64,000 bases of DNA, taken from Pleomorphomonas koreensis DSM 23070. Its GTDB lineage: Bacteria; Pseudomonadota; Alphaproteobacteria; Rhizobiales; Pleomorphomonadaceae. The position numbers and the translations under genes are program-made. The stretch's first letter is position 1. Every line of letters starts with the position of its first letter. This document shows, piece after piece, positions 52,407 through 63,242 of this stretch. The stretch is from the NCBI RefSeq assembly GCF_000425185.1, contig NZ_AULH01000011.1:1-64000 (forward strand). The letters run 5' to 3'. The notes beneath the pieces are model-generated. The model had not been told where the DNA came from and did no database searches. It worked only from the letters and a program-made list of their open reading frames with translations.

Positions 52407-55400
52407 ATGATCGGCGACGTCGGCTTCATTCACCTGCGCGTTCACAGCGCCTATTCGCTCCTCGAGGGCGCTCTGCCGCTCGTCAAGGCGCTGAAGCTCG
52501 CGGTGGCCGATCACCAGCCGGCGCTGGCCATCACCGACACCGGTAATCTGTTCTGCGCCCTTGAGTTCTCCGAGAAGGCCATCGAGAAGGGGCTGCAGCC
52601 GATCATCGGTTGCGAAATGGCCGTCGACTTCGGCGACGACAGCACCGACCGTCGCCGGCCCGGTGGTCTGCCGCAGGAACTGCCGTCCATCGTGCTGCTG
52701 GCGGCAACGCCGGAGGGTTTCGCCAACCTGACCGTGCTGATGTCGCGCTCCTTCCTGGAATCGGAGCCGGGCGCCCGCGCCAGCCTGCCGATTGCTCGCT
52801 TCGAGGGAATGACGGCCGGCGTCATCGCGCTGACCGGCGGCCCCAACGGCCCGGTCGACAAGGCGATCGCCGCCGGCCTGATGCCGCAGGCCGTGAGCCG
52901 CCTTACGCGGCTGGAGGACCTGTTCGGAGACCGTCTCTACGTCGAACTGCAGCGTCACGGCACGCCTGACGAGGTGATGGTCGAGCCGCACATCGTCGAG
53001 CTTGCCTATGCGCGCGGGTTGCCGCTCGTCGCCACCAACGAATGCTATTTCCCGACGCGCGCCGACTATGAGGCGCACGACGCGCTGATCGCCATTTCCG
53101 AGGGGCGGATGGTGGCCGAGGACGATCGCCGCCGGCTTACCGAGGAGCATTATTTCAAGTCGCGCGCCGAAATGCAGACGCTGTTCGCCGACCTGCCGGA
53201 AGCGCTCGACAACACCATCGAGATCGCCCGCCGCTGCTCGGTGCGGGCACCGAAGCGCAAGCCGCTGCTGCCGCGCTTCGCCGGTGCCGATGTCGACGAC
53301 GTGGCGGCCGCCGAGGCCGCCGAGGCGGGCGAACTGGAGCGGCAGGCATGGGAGGGGCTTGCCCACCGCATCGAAACCCACGGCCTTGCCCCCGGCCTCA
53401 CTCTCGAGGACTATCACAAGCGGCTGGAGTTCGAACTCGGCATCATCACTCGCATGAAGTTCCCCGGCTACTTCCTGATCGTCGCCGACTTCATCAAGTG
53501 GGCCAAGGCGCACGGCATTCCCGTCGGGCCGGGTCGCGGCTCGGGCGCCGGTTCGCTGGTGGCCTTCTCGCTGACCATCACCGACCTCGATCCCCTGCGC
53601 TTCGCCTTGCTGTTCGAGCGCTTCCTCAACCCAGAGCGCGTGTCGATGCCCGACTTCGACATCGACTTCTGCCAGGACCGGCGCGAGGAGGTGATCCGTT
53701 ACGTCCAGGACAAGTACGGCCGCGGCCAGGTGGCGCAGATCATCACCTTCGGCTCGCTACAGGCCCGCGCCGTGCTGCGTGACGTCGGCCGCGTGCTGCA
53801 GATGTCCTACGGCCAGGTCGACAAGCTCTGCAAGCTGGTGCCGCAGAACCCCGCCCATCCGGTGACGCTGGAGCAGGCGCTCGTCGACGAGCCCCGCCTC
53901 AAGGAGGCGCGCGAGGATCCGGTGGTCGACCGGCTGATCGACATCTCGATCAAGCTCGAGGGCCTCTACCGCCACGCCTCGACGCACGCCGCCGGCATCG
54001 TCATCGGCGACCGGCCGCTCGACCAGCTCGTGCCGCTCTACCGCGATCCGCGGTCGGACATGCCGGTCACCCAGTACAACATGAAATGGGTGGAGAGCAC
54101 CGGCCTCATCAAGTTCGACTTCCTCGGCCTCAAGACGCTGACGGTGCTCCGGCGCGCCGTCGACCTCATCGAGAGGAAGGGCGTGAAGATCGACCTGTCC
54201 GCCCTGCCGCTCGACGATCCCAAGACCTACGAGCTTCTGGCCCGCGGTGAGACGGTCGGCGTGTTCCAGCTGGAAAGCATGGGCATGCGCAAGGCCATCT
54301 CCGACATCAAGCCGGACCGCTTCGAGGACATCATCGCCCTCGTCGCGCTCTACCGGCCCGGTCCGATGGCCAACATTCCCGTCTATGGCGCCCGCAAGTT
54401 CGGCCACGAGCAGCCCGACTACCTGCATCCGTCGATCGAGCCGGTGCTGAAGGAGACCTATGGCATCATCGTCTATCAGGAACAGGTGATGCAGATCGCC
54501 CAGATCCTGTCGGGCTACTCGCTCGGCGAGGCCGACCTCCTGCGTCGCGCCATGGGCAAGAAGATCAAGGCCGAGATGGACAAGCAGCGTGCCCGCTTCG
54601 TCGACGGCGCGGTGGAGCGCGGCATCGGCAAGGCGCTGGCCGATACCATCTTCGACCTGTTGGCCAAGTTCGCCGACTACGGTTTCAACAAGAGCCACGC
54701 CGCTGCCTACGCGCTGGTCGCCTACCAGACCGCCTATCTCAAGGCCAACCATCCGGTGGAGTTCATGGCGGCGTCGATGACGCTGGAATTGACCAACACC
54801 GACAAGCTCAACGACTTCCGCCGCGAAGCGATCCGCCTGGGCATCCCGGTGGAGCCGCCGTCGGTCAACCGCTCCGACGTGGTGTTCGAGGTCGACGGTG
54901 GTCACATCCTCTACGCGCTCGCCGCCGTGAAGGGCGTCGGTCAGGCGGCCGTCGAACACATCGTCGAGGTGCGCGGCGACAGACCGTTCCGCTCGATGGC
55001 CGATTTTGCCAGCCGCATCAATCCCAAGGCGATGAACAAGCGCATCCTGGAGGCGCTGACCGCCGCCGGCGCCTTCGACTGCCTGGAGGCGAACCGCAAC
55101 CGGCTGTTCCAGGGGCTTGAGTCGGTGATGGCCGCCGCCGCCCATCGCCTCGAACAGCAGGAGAGCGGCCAGAACGAACTGTTCGGCGGTGGCGGAGAAC
55201 CGGAGCCGGTGCGCCTGCCCAACATCGCCAACTGGCTGCCCGAGGAAAAGCTGCAACGCGAGCATCAGGCGATCGGCTTTTACCTCTCCGCCCACCCGCT
55301 CGACGCCTACGAGGCGCTGCTCGGCCGCCTCAGGGTGCAGACCTGGGCGCAGTTTTCGGCCTCGGTGAAGCGCGGAGCGGCGGCCGGCCGTCTCGCCGGC

Positions 55401-55859
55401 ACCATCGTCGGCAAGCAGGAGCGCAAGACGCGCACCGGCAACAAGATGGGCATCATCGGCGTTTCTGATCCGACCGGTCAGTACGAGGCAGTGATCTTTT
55501 CCGAAGGGCTGGCGCATTTCCGCAGCCTGCTCGAACCCGGCCAGTCGGTGATCCTGCTGGTCAACGCCGAGGACAAGCCGGAAGGCATCTCGGTGCGTAT
55601 CGATTCGGTGGAACCGCTCGACCAGGCGGCCGGCAAGCTGCAGAACGCGCTGCGCGTGTTCCTGCGCGGCGCCGAACCTCTGGCGGCGCTACGCGACGTG
55701 CTGAGGCCGGGCGGGGAGGGCGACGTGTCGCTGATCGTGCTCGGCGACGGCAAGCGCGGCGAGGTGGAAGTGAAGCTGCCTGGCAGCTATCGGGTGTCGC
55801 CGCAACTCGCGGGGGCGCTCAGGGCGGTTGACGGCGTGGTAGACGTCGAGCTGGCTTAG
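52407..55859 (+). CDS. dnaE: DNA polymerase III subunit alpha
   Basis: Replicative C-family polymerase of 1150 aa. The N-terminal PHP domain starts FIHLRVHSAYSLLEGALP. The catalytic Asp pair is in MPDFDIDFCQDRREEVIRY (about 414-432) and the third Asp in IKFDFLGLKTL (about 570). The helix-hairpin-helix and OB-fold follow (KRGAAAGRLAGTIVG around 990). Length and motifs match DnaE1, not the shorter DnaE2. The ATG at 52407 begins the conserved PHP strand. Confidence 0.97.
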   Translation: MIGDVGFIHLRVHSAYSLLEGALPLVKALKLAVADHQPALAITDTGNLFCALEFSEKAIEKGLQPIIGCEMAVDFGDDSTDRRRPGGLPQELPSIVLLAATPEGFANLTVLMSRSFLESEPGARASLPIARFEGMTAGVIALTGGPNGPVDKAIAAGLMPQAVSRLTRLEDLFGDRLYVELQRHGTPDEVMVEPHIVELAYARGLPLVATNECYFPTRADYEAHDALIAISEGRMVAEDDRRRLTEEHYFKSRAEMQTLFADLPEALDNTIEIARRCSVRAPKRKPLLPRFAGADVDDVAAAEAAEAGELERQAWEGLAHRIETHGLAPGLTLEDYHKRLEFELGIITRMKFPGYFLIVADFIKWAKAHGIPVGPGRGSGAGSLVAFSLTITDLDPLRFALLFERFLNPERVSMPDFDIDFCQDRREEVIRYVQDKYGRGQVAQIITFGSLQARAVLRDVGRVLQMSYGQVDKLCKLVPQNPAHPVTLEQALVDEPRLKEAREDPVVDRLIDISIKLEGLYRHASTHAAGIVIGDRPLDQLVPLYRDPRSDMPVTQYNMKWVESTGLIKFDFLGLKTLTVLRRAVDLIERKGVKIDLSALPLDDPKTYELLARGETVGVFQLESMGMRKAISDIKPDRFEDIIALVALYRPGPMANIPVYGARKFGHEQPDYLHPSIEPVLKETYGIIVYQEQVMQIAQILSGYSLGEADLLRRAMGKKIKAEMDKQRARFVDGAVERGIGKALADTIFDLLAKFADYGFNKSHAAAYALVAYQTAYLKANHPVEFMAASMTLELTNTDKLNDFRREAIRLGIPVEPPSVNRSDVVFEVDGGHILYALAAVKGVGQAAVEHIVEVRGDRPFRSMADFASRINPKAMNKRILEALTAAGAFDCLEANRNRLFQGLESVMAAAAHRLEQQESGQNELFGGGGEPEPVRLPNIANWLPEEKLQREHQAIGFYLSAHPLDAYEALLGRLRVQTWAQFSASVKRGAAAGRLAGTIVGKQERKTRTGNKMGIIGVSDPTGQYEAVIFSEGLAHFRSLLEPGQSVILLVNAEDKPEGISVRIDSVEPLDQAAGKLQNALRVFLRGAEPLAALRDVLRPGGEGDVSLIVLGDGKRGEVEVKLPGSYRVSPQLAGALRAVDGVVDVELA

Positions 55860-55987
55860 GCGCGATCGATTCCGGCGCAGGATGCCGCCTGCGAACGGGC
55901 AGGGCGGCTGCGGGAGGGTCGCGAGTGATTGGAGCGCCGGGATCCGGCCTGGATGGCCGTCCGCGCAGACACTGGGCCGTGGTCCGA

Positions 55988-56680
55988 TCAGCGGCTCTCT
56001 GAGCCGGCCCAGAGGTCGCGGCGGACGGCAGCGAACACGGCACGGAACATTTCCGGTGTCAGCACGCCGGTGTTGGTGTTGTAGCGCGAGCAATGGTAGC
56101 TGTCGTAGAGGCGAACGCCGGGGAGTCCCTCCAGCGCGTGCACGGCGCCATGGCCGAACTTGTGGCGGACGAGCGGCACCCCCAGCGTCTTCAGCGTCTG
56201 GTCGTGGGCGATCTTGCCGAGAGCGATGATGGCGGAGAGCCGGGAAAAGCCGGCGAGCGTCGCGGCGAAGAAGCGCCGGCAGGTGTTGATCTCGTCGTTG
56301 GTCGGCTTGTTCTCCGGCGGCACGCAGCGAACGGCGTTGGTGATGGCGGCGTCGACCAGTTCGAGGCCGTCGGCGGGATCGGCGCGATAGGTGCCGCGGG
56401 CGAAACCGTAGTCGATCATGGTGTCATAGAGCAGGTCGCCGGCATAGTCGCCGGTGAACGGCCGGCCGGTGCGGTTGGCGCCCCGGAGGCCAGGGGCAAG
56501 CCCGACGATCAGCAGCCGCGCATCCGGCTTGCCGAAGGTCGGCACCGGCGCGTTGAACCAGTCTGGGTGGGCGGCACGCTGCACCTCGCGAAAAGCCGAG
56601 AGGCGAGGGCAGAGCCCGCAGTTCCGGTCGGGTTCGACCGGTTGCCCGGCATGGGCGGCAAGCGTCCCGTGGCCTCGCAT
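55988..56680 (-). CDS. uracil-DNA glycosylase, family 5 (UdgB type)
   Basis: A 230-aa Fe-S DNA glycosylase that removes uracil and other deaminated bases. The active-site motif GLAPGLRGANRTGRPFTGDYAG (60-81, first part shown in two blocks: GLAPG at 60-64 and GANRTGRPFTGD at 67-78) is that of family 5. Four cysteines for the [4Fe-4S] cluster are Cys21, Cys24, Cys119 and Cys134. The C-terminal motif SYHCSRYNTNTG replaces the HPSP-type loop. It lies convergent to dnaE with a 128-base gap. Confidence 0.9.
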   Translation of the reverse strand: MRGHGTLAAHAGQPVEPDRNCGLCPRLSAFREVQRAAHPDWFNAPVPTFGKPDARLLIVGLAPGLRGANRTGRPFTGDYAGDLLYDTMIDYGFARGTYRADPADGLELVDAAITNAVRCVPPENKPTNDEINTCRRFFAATLAGFSRLSAIIALGKIAHDQTLKTLGVPLVRHKFGHGAVHALEGLPGVRLYDSYHCSRYNTNTGVLTPEMFRAVFAAVRRDLWAGSESR

Positions 56681-57995
56681 GCGAATCTCCTTGCGCTCGA
56701 ATCCGTGGGCCGCTGGTTTAGCCTGCCTCGGCGGGCGTTCGCCGGAAAATTTCGGCTCGATGCGGACGGCGGCAGGCCAGGACCAACAGCCGCAATCGGG
56801 GGCTGGTTCCGGCTGATGGACGGCGATCTTGCCGTCTTGGGCTCCGAAGATGGTTTGGCGGGCTGTCCGGGCATCCGACGAATCCCAAGAATCTGCCCTG
56901 TTGGTTTGCCGGAGGGATGATCGCTCTCGGTCGTTCCCATTCGTCGATGGACCTTCACATGCAGCGCGATGGGGGTATCCATATATGAGGCATACATACT
57001 AATTTTACCCTGTGTCGAGGCAGAGGACCAAAGATCGTGGCGTGAGAGACGGGCGTGGAGTGCCGGGCGCGGTGGAGCGGCAAGAACTGGCGAACGGCCG
57101 GCCGCCGATGACCACATCGAGGGAAGCGGAACTCCGAAAATCGCAAGCATCGAAAAAGAGGCCCAGAGAAGCACTCAGGTTGATGTCGATTGCTTTTCCC
57201 GTTGAGATATCCGGCGATCGACGGTGTCAGGCAGATGGGCAACTCCGGGCGGGAACTGCGGATCCGTTTCGGGAAGATGCCGGAAAAAGCGCGGGCGGCA
57301 GTCGCGGTTTGATCGCAATGAACAGCGCGGCGCCAAGACCGATCACAAATACGCAGTATCAATTCCTGGCGTGTTCGGAATGATCGATTGTCTGGTGCGC
57401 CCGATCGGCACTATTGCGTGACGGAATGAGAGCGCTTCAGCTCTTGCGTGCAAGAGGGCTATCCATGTCGCGATCGGCAGAGACCCGCATATTGGCTCTC
57501 CAATCCTGACGAAGCCAGCCGCGCGGGATTTCATATCAATTCGTGGAGAGGCTGACCCACCCACTCACTGAGCCCATCAGCGATCTCTCACTTGCTTCAG
57601 CGACATGGGAAATCGGTAAGCGGATGATCATCAGTCGTTTTCGATGCCTTGCACCGCAAGTCGGCGCTTCCGGCTTCAGCGAGGACGATGCCGGTCGGCC
57701 GGGGGCAGAGATCGTGGCGCCTCCCTGGCGCCTTTGTCTTCTGCCGCGTTGAAAGCGTGTCTCGTGCGGCGTGGCAGCGGATTTCAGCCGTCCCTGTCTT
57801 CGAAGCCGAGTCAGCATGCGCTACGCCCGGCAAACGACCGGAAGCGACAAGGCGCCGCTAAACGCGCATCCGAACGGATTCGGTTCTTTCCAGAGACCAG
57901 AAAACACCGAACCGTCTTCCGGCGGTTCGTATCGCAACAAGCATACGTCCAGCGCCCGACAACATCAGGTGAAGTCGATGCGCGCCATGCTGTCG
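56681..57995. other. 1.3-kb region without a recognisable gene
   Basis: Between the UDG gene and the NYN gene no frame on either strand shows a family, good start and codon bias together. Composition is lower in GC than the flanking genes and several AT-rich patches occur (for example 56975-57010). It may hold decayed genes, unrecognised small genes or RNA. Confidence 0.55.
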
Positions 57996-58574
57996 TCAGA
58001 CCTCGTCGACGGAACTCGCCCGGTCGGTGGCGCGCGGCGGTCGCTCGGCGGGATCGCGGCTGATGCGGGAAGCAAGATTGGCGAGGTCGATGAAGTGATC
58101 GGCCTGACGGCGCAGTTCGTCGGCCACCATCGCCGGCTGGGTCTGCAACGTCGAGACAACCGAAACCTTGCGGCCCTTGCGCTGGATGGCTTCGACCAGC
58201 GAGCGGAAGTCGCCATCGCCCGAAAACAGAACGATGTGGTCGACGTGTTCGGCCAGCTCCATGGCATCGACGGCCAATTCGATGTCCATCGATCCCTTCA
58301 CCTTGCGGCGGCCGGTGGAATCGAAGAACTCCTTGGTCGGCTTGGTCACGACCTTGTAACCGTTGTAATCGAGCCAATCGATCAACGGACGAATGGAGGA
58401 GTATTCCTGATCTTCAGCGAGTGCAGTGTAATACAACGCTCTCAGGAGATACCCCTTGGCGCTGAATTCCTTTAGCAACCTACGATAATCAATATCAAAT
58501 CCAAGAGCCTTGGCAGTCGCGTAAAGATTTGCACCGTCGATGAAGAGGGCGATTTTTTCGCGTTCGTCAAACAT
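57996..58574 (-). CDS. NYN-domain (LabA/DUF88) putative ribonuclease
   Basis: A 192-aa PIN-like NYN domain protein. The acidic metal-binding residues are visible: Asp13 in LFIDGANLY, Asp96 and Asp102 in KGSMDIELAVDAM, and Asp119/Asp121 in SGDGDFRSLV. The family contains predicted RNases of bacterial RNA turnover. The C-terminal tail is polar and Arg/Pro-rich. In alphaproteobacteria this gene often precedes rpoZ, as here, though divergently oriented. Start at 58574 follows GTCGTA without a clear SD. Confidence 0.9.
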   Translation of the reverse strand: MFDEREKIALFIDGANLYATAKALGFDIDYRRLLKEFSAKGYLLRALYYTALAEDQEYSSIRPLIDWLDYNGYKVVTKPTKEFFDSTGRRKVKGSMDIELAVDAMELAEHVDHIVLFSGDGDFRSLVEAIQRKGRKVSVVSTLQTQPAMVADELRRQADHFIDLANLASRISRDPAERPPRATDRASSVDEV

Positions 58575-59101
58575 TACGACTTTTCTGACCTCACAACCGG
58601 CGATCGTTTGATGTTCTTTGTTCAGATAAACTGTCGCCCATGCAGGCGGTGGAATCCTTCCGCCCGACGACAGGCGGCGCGTATCATTTACGCCGCCAAC
58701 GTTTTTTCCCCAGTAGTCTGCCTGTTAGCAAGTTTCGGCGCCCCAACCAAGTTAAAATCATTTCATTTCATGGATTCCCACGGAAAATGGCAGAAATGGC
58801 CGACTATGCGACCAATGGCGCAGGCAATCCTCACGGGGACTTTCCTCAGACGCTGCTAACATCACACGTTGTTGATGTTTGGCCGGGGCGCCTGTGCGCG
58901 AAACTCGCCAAATCATCCTTTGCATCTCCGCTTGCTTTCCGGTCGTCCTCCGCCTATTTAGGTCGTGAGTTCGGCGGTTCCGCCTTGCGCATTCGCGCGC
59001 GGGGCGGCGACACCGACGGCGAAATTCGCACTCTCAGGGCGCTTGCCGGACGGGATGCCGTTCGCGCAGGCGAAATTTGTTTCTGAAGCTGGAGTTGGAC
59101 T
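58575..59101. other. 527-bp divergent region between the NYN gene and rpoZ
   Basis: No convincing gene. AT-richer around 58600-58760, likely containing promoters of both flanking genes. Short frames lack family resemblance. Confidence 0.5.
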
Positions 59102-59485
59102 ATGGCACGCGTCACGGTCGAGGACTGCATCGACAAGGTGGACAACCGCTTCGAACTGGTCCTGCTGGCCAGCCATCGCGCCCGCATGATTTCTTCCGGC
59201 TCGCCGCTGACGGTCGACCGGGACAACGACAAGAATCCGGTCGTCGCGCTGCGCGAGGTGGCGGAATCGTCGATTTCGCCGCAGGACCTCAAGGAAGACC
59301 TGATCCATTCGCTGCAGAAGTACGTCGAGGTGGATGAGCCCGAGCAGGAGCCGGTGGCCGGCCTGATCGGCGGCCCCGGCGAGGGTGGCGAGGACGACGA
59401 GATCGTCTTCGACCAGATGTCCGAGGAGGACCTGCTGCGCGGTCTCGAGAGCATGGTTCCCCCCGAGAAGGTCGAGGAAATCTGA
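59102..59485 (+). CDS. rpoZ: DNA-directed RNA polymerase subunit omega
   Basis: RNA polymerase omega subunit of 127 aa. The core [29 protein letters not shown] and [16 protein letters not shown] are highly conserved. The C-terminal half is an acidic extension (EPEQEPVAG... [20 protein letters not shown]) typical of alphaproteobacteria. It precedes the rsh gene and has its own terminator. Confidence 0.97.
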   Translation: MARVTVEDCIDKVDNRFELVLLASHRARMISSGSPLTVDRDNDKNPVVALREVAESSISPQDLKEDLIHSLQKYVEVDEPEQEPVAGLIGGPGEGGEDDEIVFDQMSEEDLLRGLESMVPPEKVEEI

Positions 59486-59512
59486 TCCATTCGCGAATTC
59501 GCGGATCGGCAG

Positions 59513-59548
59513 ACGGGCGGATCGGTTCAGGTCCGCCCGTTTTCGTTT
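59513..59548 (+). terminator. intrinsic terminator of rpoZ
   Basis: ACGGGCGGA (59513-59521), a 10-base loop, TCCGCCCGT (59532-59540), followed by TTTCGTTT. A 9-bp GC-rich stem with T-run directly after rpoZ. Confidence 0.85.
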
Positions 59549-59698
59549 GTCCGCAACGAAACGAAAAGCACGGATTCGATTTCGGCAGCCTTCGGCGTGA
59601 ATGCGCTACATTCCAGCTTATTGTTGCGTTAGCTTGATTTCCGATACCGGCGCGGACCATGGGATTCGGCGTCCGGGCAGCGGAGTGATCGTTCCCAA

Positions 59699-61909
59699 AT
59701 GATGCGGCAGTACGAACTCGTCGAGCGGGTGCAGCGCTACAATCCCAATTGCGACGAGGGACTGCTCAATCGCGCCTACGTCTATGCCATGCAGAAGCAC
59801 GGCACGCAGAAGCGCGACTCCGGCGACCCCTATTTCTCGCATCCGCTGGAAGTTGCCGCCATCCTCACCGACCTCAAGGTCGACGACGCCACCATCGTCA
59901 TCGCGCTCCTGCACGACACCATCGAGGATACCGACGCGACGCGGCAGGAGATCGACCAGCTGTTCGGCGTCGAGATCGGCCAGCTCGTCGAGGGGCTGAC
60001 CAAGCTCCAGAAGCTCGACCTCGTCTCCAAGCGGACCGCCCAGGCGGAGAATCTCCGCAAGCTGCTGCTCGCCATCGCCGAGGACCTGCGCGTCCTGCTG
60101 GTCAAGCTCGCCGACCGCCTGCACAACATGCGGACTCTGCATTTCGCGCCCGAAGGCAAGCGCGGCCGCATCGCCGAGGAGACGATGGAGATCTATGCGC
60201 CGCTGGCCGGCCGCATGGGCATGCAGGACATGCGCGAGGAGCTGGAGGACATCGCCTTCAAGACGCTGCACCCCGACGCCTTCAGCGCCATCAAGGCTCG
60301 TCTCGACGAAATGGAGGCCCTGCAGAAGGACCTGATCGCCGACATCGAGAAGGAGCTTCGCGAGAATCTGGAGGCGCGCGGCATCGTCGCCGTCGTCAAG
60401 GGGCGCCGCAAGCAGCCCTATTCGATCTTCCGCAAGATGATCGACAAGCAGCTCGGTTTCGAGCAGCTCTCCGACATCTACGGCTTCCGCGTGCTGGTCG
60501 ACGATGTCGACACCTGCTACCGGGCGCTCGGCGTCGTGCATCAGCTCTGGCGCACCGTGCCGGGCCGCTTCAAGGACTATATCTCGACGCCCAAGCCCAA
60601 CGGCTACAAGTCGCTGCATACCACGGTGGTCGGCCCACATCGCCAGCGCGTCGAGCTGCAATTCCGCACCCACGACATGCAGCAGGTCAACGAATACGGC
60701 ATCGCCGCCCACGCCCTCTACAAGGACAAGATCAGCGAGAGCGGCCACCTGCCGCAACTCGCCGACGACACGGCCGCCTATGCCTGGCTGCGCCAGACCG
60801 TCGAGGCGCTGTCGGAAGGCGCCAGCCCCGAGGAGTTCCTGGAAAACACCAAGCTGGAACTGTTCCAGGACCAGGTGTTCTGCTTCACGCCCAAGGGCCT
60901 GTTGATCGCCCTACCGCGCGGCGCCACGCCGATCGACTTCGCCTACGCCGTCCACACCAACATCGGCAACACCTGCGTCGGCTGCAAGATCAACGGCCGC
61001 ATCACGCCGCTGGTCACCGAGTTGAAGAACGGCGACGAGGTGGAAATCATCCGCTCCAAGGCGCAGGTGCCGCCGCCCACCTGGGAGACCATCGCCGTCA
61101 CCGGCAAGGCGCGCGCCGCCATCCGTCGCGCCACGCGCGCGGCGACGCGCAAGCAGTTCGCCGCGCTCGGCCGGCAGGTACTGGAAACGGTATTCACCCG
61201 CGAGGGCCGCGAACTGACCGACCAGTTGCTGGAGCAGGCGCTGCCACGGCTGTCGCAGCCGACGGTACCCGATCTCCTGGCCGCCGTCGGCCGCGCCGAG
61301 GTGCCGTCGGCCGACGTGCTGAAGGCTTGCTTCCCCGACTATCGCGAGGAGCGGGCGGCCCGCCAGACGGCGGCGACGCGCCAGGAAGGCGGCTGGTTCT
61401 CCTTCTCCGCCCAGGCCGGCATCAAGTTCCACGGCGATTCCGATTCGATCCGCGCCCACGGCCTGCCGATCCGCACTGTCGCCGCCGACCTGCCGGTGCG
61501 CTTCGCGCCGGACGGCGGTGCCGTGCCGGGCGACCGCATCGTCGGCATCGTCGAGCCGGAGGTCGGCATCACCATCTATCCGATCCAGTCGCCGGCCCTC
61601 GTCGCCTTCGAGGACTCGCCCGACCGCTGGCTCGACGTGCGCTGGGACATCGACAGCGAGGATCCGATCCGCTTTCCGGCCCGCATCTCCATCCAGTCGT
61701 TCAACGAGCCGGGTTCGCTTGCCCGCATCGCCAAGGCGATCTCCGACAGCGACGGCAACATCGACAATATCGGCATGGCTCGCCGCACGCCCGACTTCCA
61801 CGAGATCGTCGTCGACCTGGAGGTCTGGGACCTCAAGCACCTGACGCAGATCCTGAACGAACTCAGGGTGCTGCCCAACGTCGGCAAGGTCGAGCGCGTC
61901 AACGGATAA
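59699..61909 (+). CDS. rsh: bifunctional (p)ppGpp synthetase/hydrolase Rsh
   Basis: Long RelA/SpoT homologue of 736 aa that makes and degrades (p)ppGpp. Domain order: HD hydrolase (about 25-180, with FSHPLEVA and LLHDTIEDT intact), synthetase (about 240-370, with YSIFRKM and [19 protein letters not shown]), TGS (about 395-455, [10 protein letters not shown]), and C-terminal ACT (about 665-736, [21 protein letters not shown]). The RFKD loop is the RxKD form of bifunctional enzymes. The ATG at 59699 is directly followed by a second ATG. Confidence 0.96.
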   Translation: MMRQYELVERVQRYNPNCDEGLLNRAYVYAMQKHGTQKRDSGDPYFSHPLEVAAILTDLKVDDATIVIALLHDTIEDTDATRQEIDQLFGVEIGQLVEGLTKLQKLDLVSKRTAQAENLRKLLLAIAEDLRVLLVKLADRLHNMRTLHFAPEGKRGRIAEETMEIYAPLAGRMGMQDMREELEDIAFKTLHPDAFSAIKARLDEMEALQKDLIADIEKELRENLEARGIVAVVKGRRKQPYSIFRKMIDKQLGFEQLSDIYGFRVLVDDVDTCYRALGVVHQLWRTVPGRFKDYISTPKPNGYKSLHTTVVGPHRQRVELQFRTHDMQQVNEYGIAAHALYKDKISESGHLPQLADDTAAYAWLRQTVEALSEGASPEEFLENTKLELFQDQVFCFTPKGLLIALPRGATPIDFAYAVHTNIGNTCVGCKINGRITPLVTELKNGDEVEIIRSKAQVPPPTWETIAVTGKARAAIRRATRAATRKQFAALGRQVLETVFTREGRELTDQLLEQALPRLSQPTVPDLLAAVGRAEVPSADVLKACFPDYREERAARQTAATRQEGGWFSFSAQAGIKFHGDSDSIRAHGLPIRTVAADLPVRFAPDGGAVPGDRIVGIVEPEVGITIYPIQSPALVAFEDSPDRWLDVRWDIDSEDPIRFPARISIQSFNEPGSLARIAKAISDSDGNIDNIGMARRTPDFHEIVVDLEVWDLKHLTQILNELRVLPNVGKVERVNG

Positions 61910-61914
61910 ACGGC

Positions 61915-62334
61915 ATGATCATCGGCATCGGTTCCGACCTCATCGACATCCGCCGCGTCGAGAAGACGCTGGAGCGCTTCGGCGAGCGCTTCGTCCGAAG
62001 GGTGTTCACCGAGGTCGAGCGCCAGCGTTCGGACCGGCGGCACAACCGCGCCGCGTCCTACGCCAAGCGCTTCGCCGCCAAGGAGGCTTGCTCCAAGGCA
62101 CTCGGCACCGGCATCCGCATGGGCGTCAACTGGCGCGAGATGGGCGTCGTCAACCTGCCGACCGGCCAGCCGACCATGCGGCTGGAAGGCTCGGCGGCGG
62201 CGCGCCTCGCGGCCTTGACGCCGGCGGGCCTCAAGCCGCGCATCGATGTCACCATCACCGACGACTATCCGCTGGCCCAGGCGTTCGTGGTGATCTCGGC
62301 CTGGCCGCCCGACTGGCCGGGCACGACGGCGTGA
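61915..62334 (+). CDS. acpS: holo-[acyl-carrier-protein] synthase
   Basis: AcpS, 139 aa, transfers the 4'-phosphopantetheine arm from CoA to ACP. The metal ligands Asp8 in GIGSDLIDI and Glu57 in [15 protein letters not shown] are present. It starts 6 bases after the rsh stop and is likely cotranscribed with it. Confidence 0.95.
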   Translation: MIIGIGSDLIDIRRVEKTLERFGERFVRRVFTEVERQRSDRRHNRAASYAKRFAAKEACSKALGTGIRMGVNWREMGVVNLPTGQPTMRLEGSAAARLAALTPAGLKPRIDVTITDDYPLAQAFVVISAWPPDWPGTTA

Positions 62335-62483
62335 TCGCCACAATTCGGCTCGCTTTTCCGCTTTTCGTTGCGCCGCCGGTGCCGCTCCGATAAAAGGCGC
62401 CGAGATCCGGGCCGCCGCAGGCCGGCCGCTTCGGCGCCGGCGAACGAGGTGATCGGATACCACTCCGATGGAAGGGCGGCCAA

Positions 62484-63239
62484 ATGTCGGCAACCAAACA
62501 GAAGGCGGAATCGAAGGACGGTATGTGGGAGACGATCAAGGTCATCGTCGAGGCGCTGCTGCTGGCGCTTGTCGTGCGCACCTTCCTGTTCCAGCCGTTT
62601 TCGATCCCCTCGGGTTCGATGATGCACACGCTGCTGGTCGGCGACTACCTGTTCGTGTCGAAATACTCCTACGGCTACAGCAAGTACTCCTTCCCCTTCG
62701 GCCTCGGTCCCTTCGACGGCCGTATCTGGGCGAGCGCCCCCAAGGCCGGCGATATCGTGGTGTTCAAGCTGCCGGCCGACCACTCCACCGACTACATCAA
62801 GCGCGTCATCGGCCTGCCGGGTGACCGCGTCCAGATGAAGGGCGGCGTGCTCTATCTCAACGGCGAGCCGGTGAAGCACGAATACACCGGCGACTTCGTC
62901 GAGAAGGACGCCTTCGGCCGCGACATCACCGCCAAGATCTGGCGCGAGACGCTGCCGAACGGCGTCTCCTACGACACGCTCGACATGGGCACCACGGCCG
63001 GCGACGATACCCGCGAGTTCGAAGTCCCGCCGGGCCACTATTTCATGATGGGCGACAACCGCGACAATTCCGCCGACAGCCGCATCGACGGCTCCGGCGT
63101 CGGCTACGTGCCGTTCGACCATCTGGTCGGCAAGGCGCAGGTCATCTTCTTCTCCATCGACGAGAGCGCCAAGCCCTGGATGTTCTGGACCTGGCCGTGG
63201 ACGGTGCGCGTCGACCGCATGTTCACCATGCTGAACTGA
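62484..63239 (+). CDS. lepB: signal peptidase I
   Basis: Inner-membrane signal peptidase of 251 aa. One N-terminal transmembrane helix (about 16-33) is followed by the catalytic Ser45 in IPSGSMMHTL and Lys106 in YIKRVIGLPGDRV. The C-terminal box GDNRDNSADSR is intact. Followed by rnc after 3 bases, the usual lepB-rnc(-era) cluster. Confidence 0.96.
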   Translation: MSATKQKAESKDGMWETIKVIVEALLLALVVRTFLFQPFSIPSGSMMHTLLVGDYLFVSKYSYGYSKYSFPFGLGPFDGRIWASAPKAGDIVVFKLPADHSTDYIKRVIGLPGDRVQMKGGVLYLNGEPVKHEYTGDFVEKDAFGRDITAKIWRETLPNGVSYDTLDMGTTAGDDTREFEVPPGHYFMMGDNRDNSADSRIDGSGVGYVPFDHLVGKAQVIFFSIDESAKPWMFWTWPWTVRVDRMFTMLN

Positions 63240-63242
63240 TCC

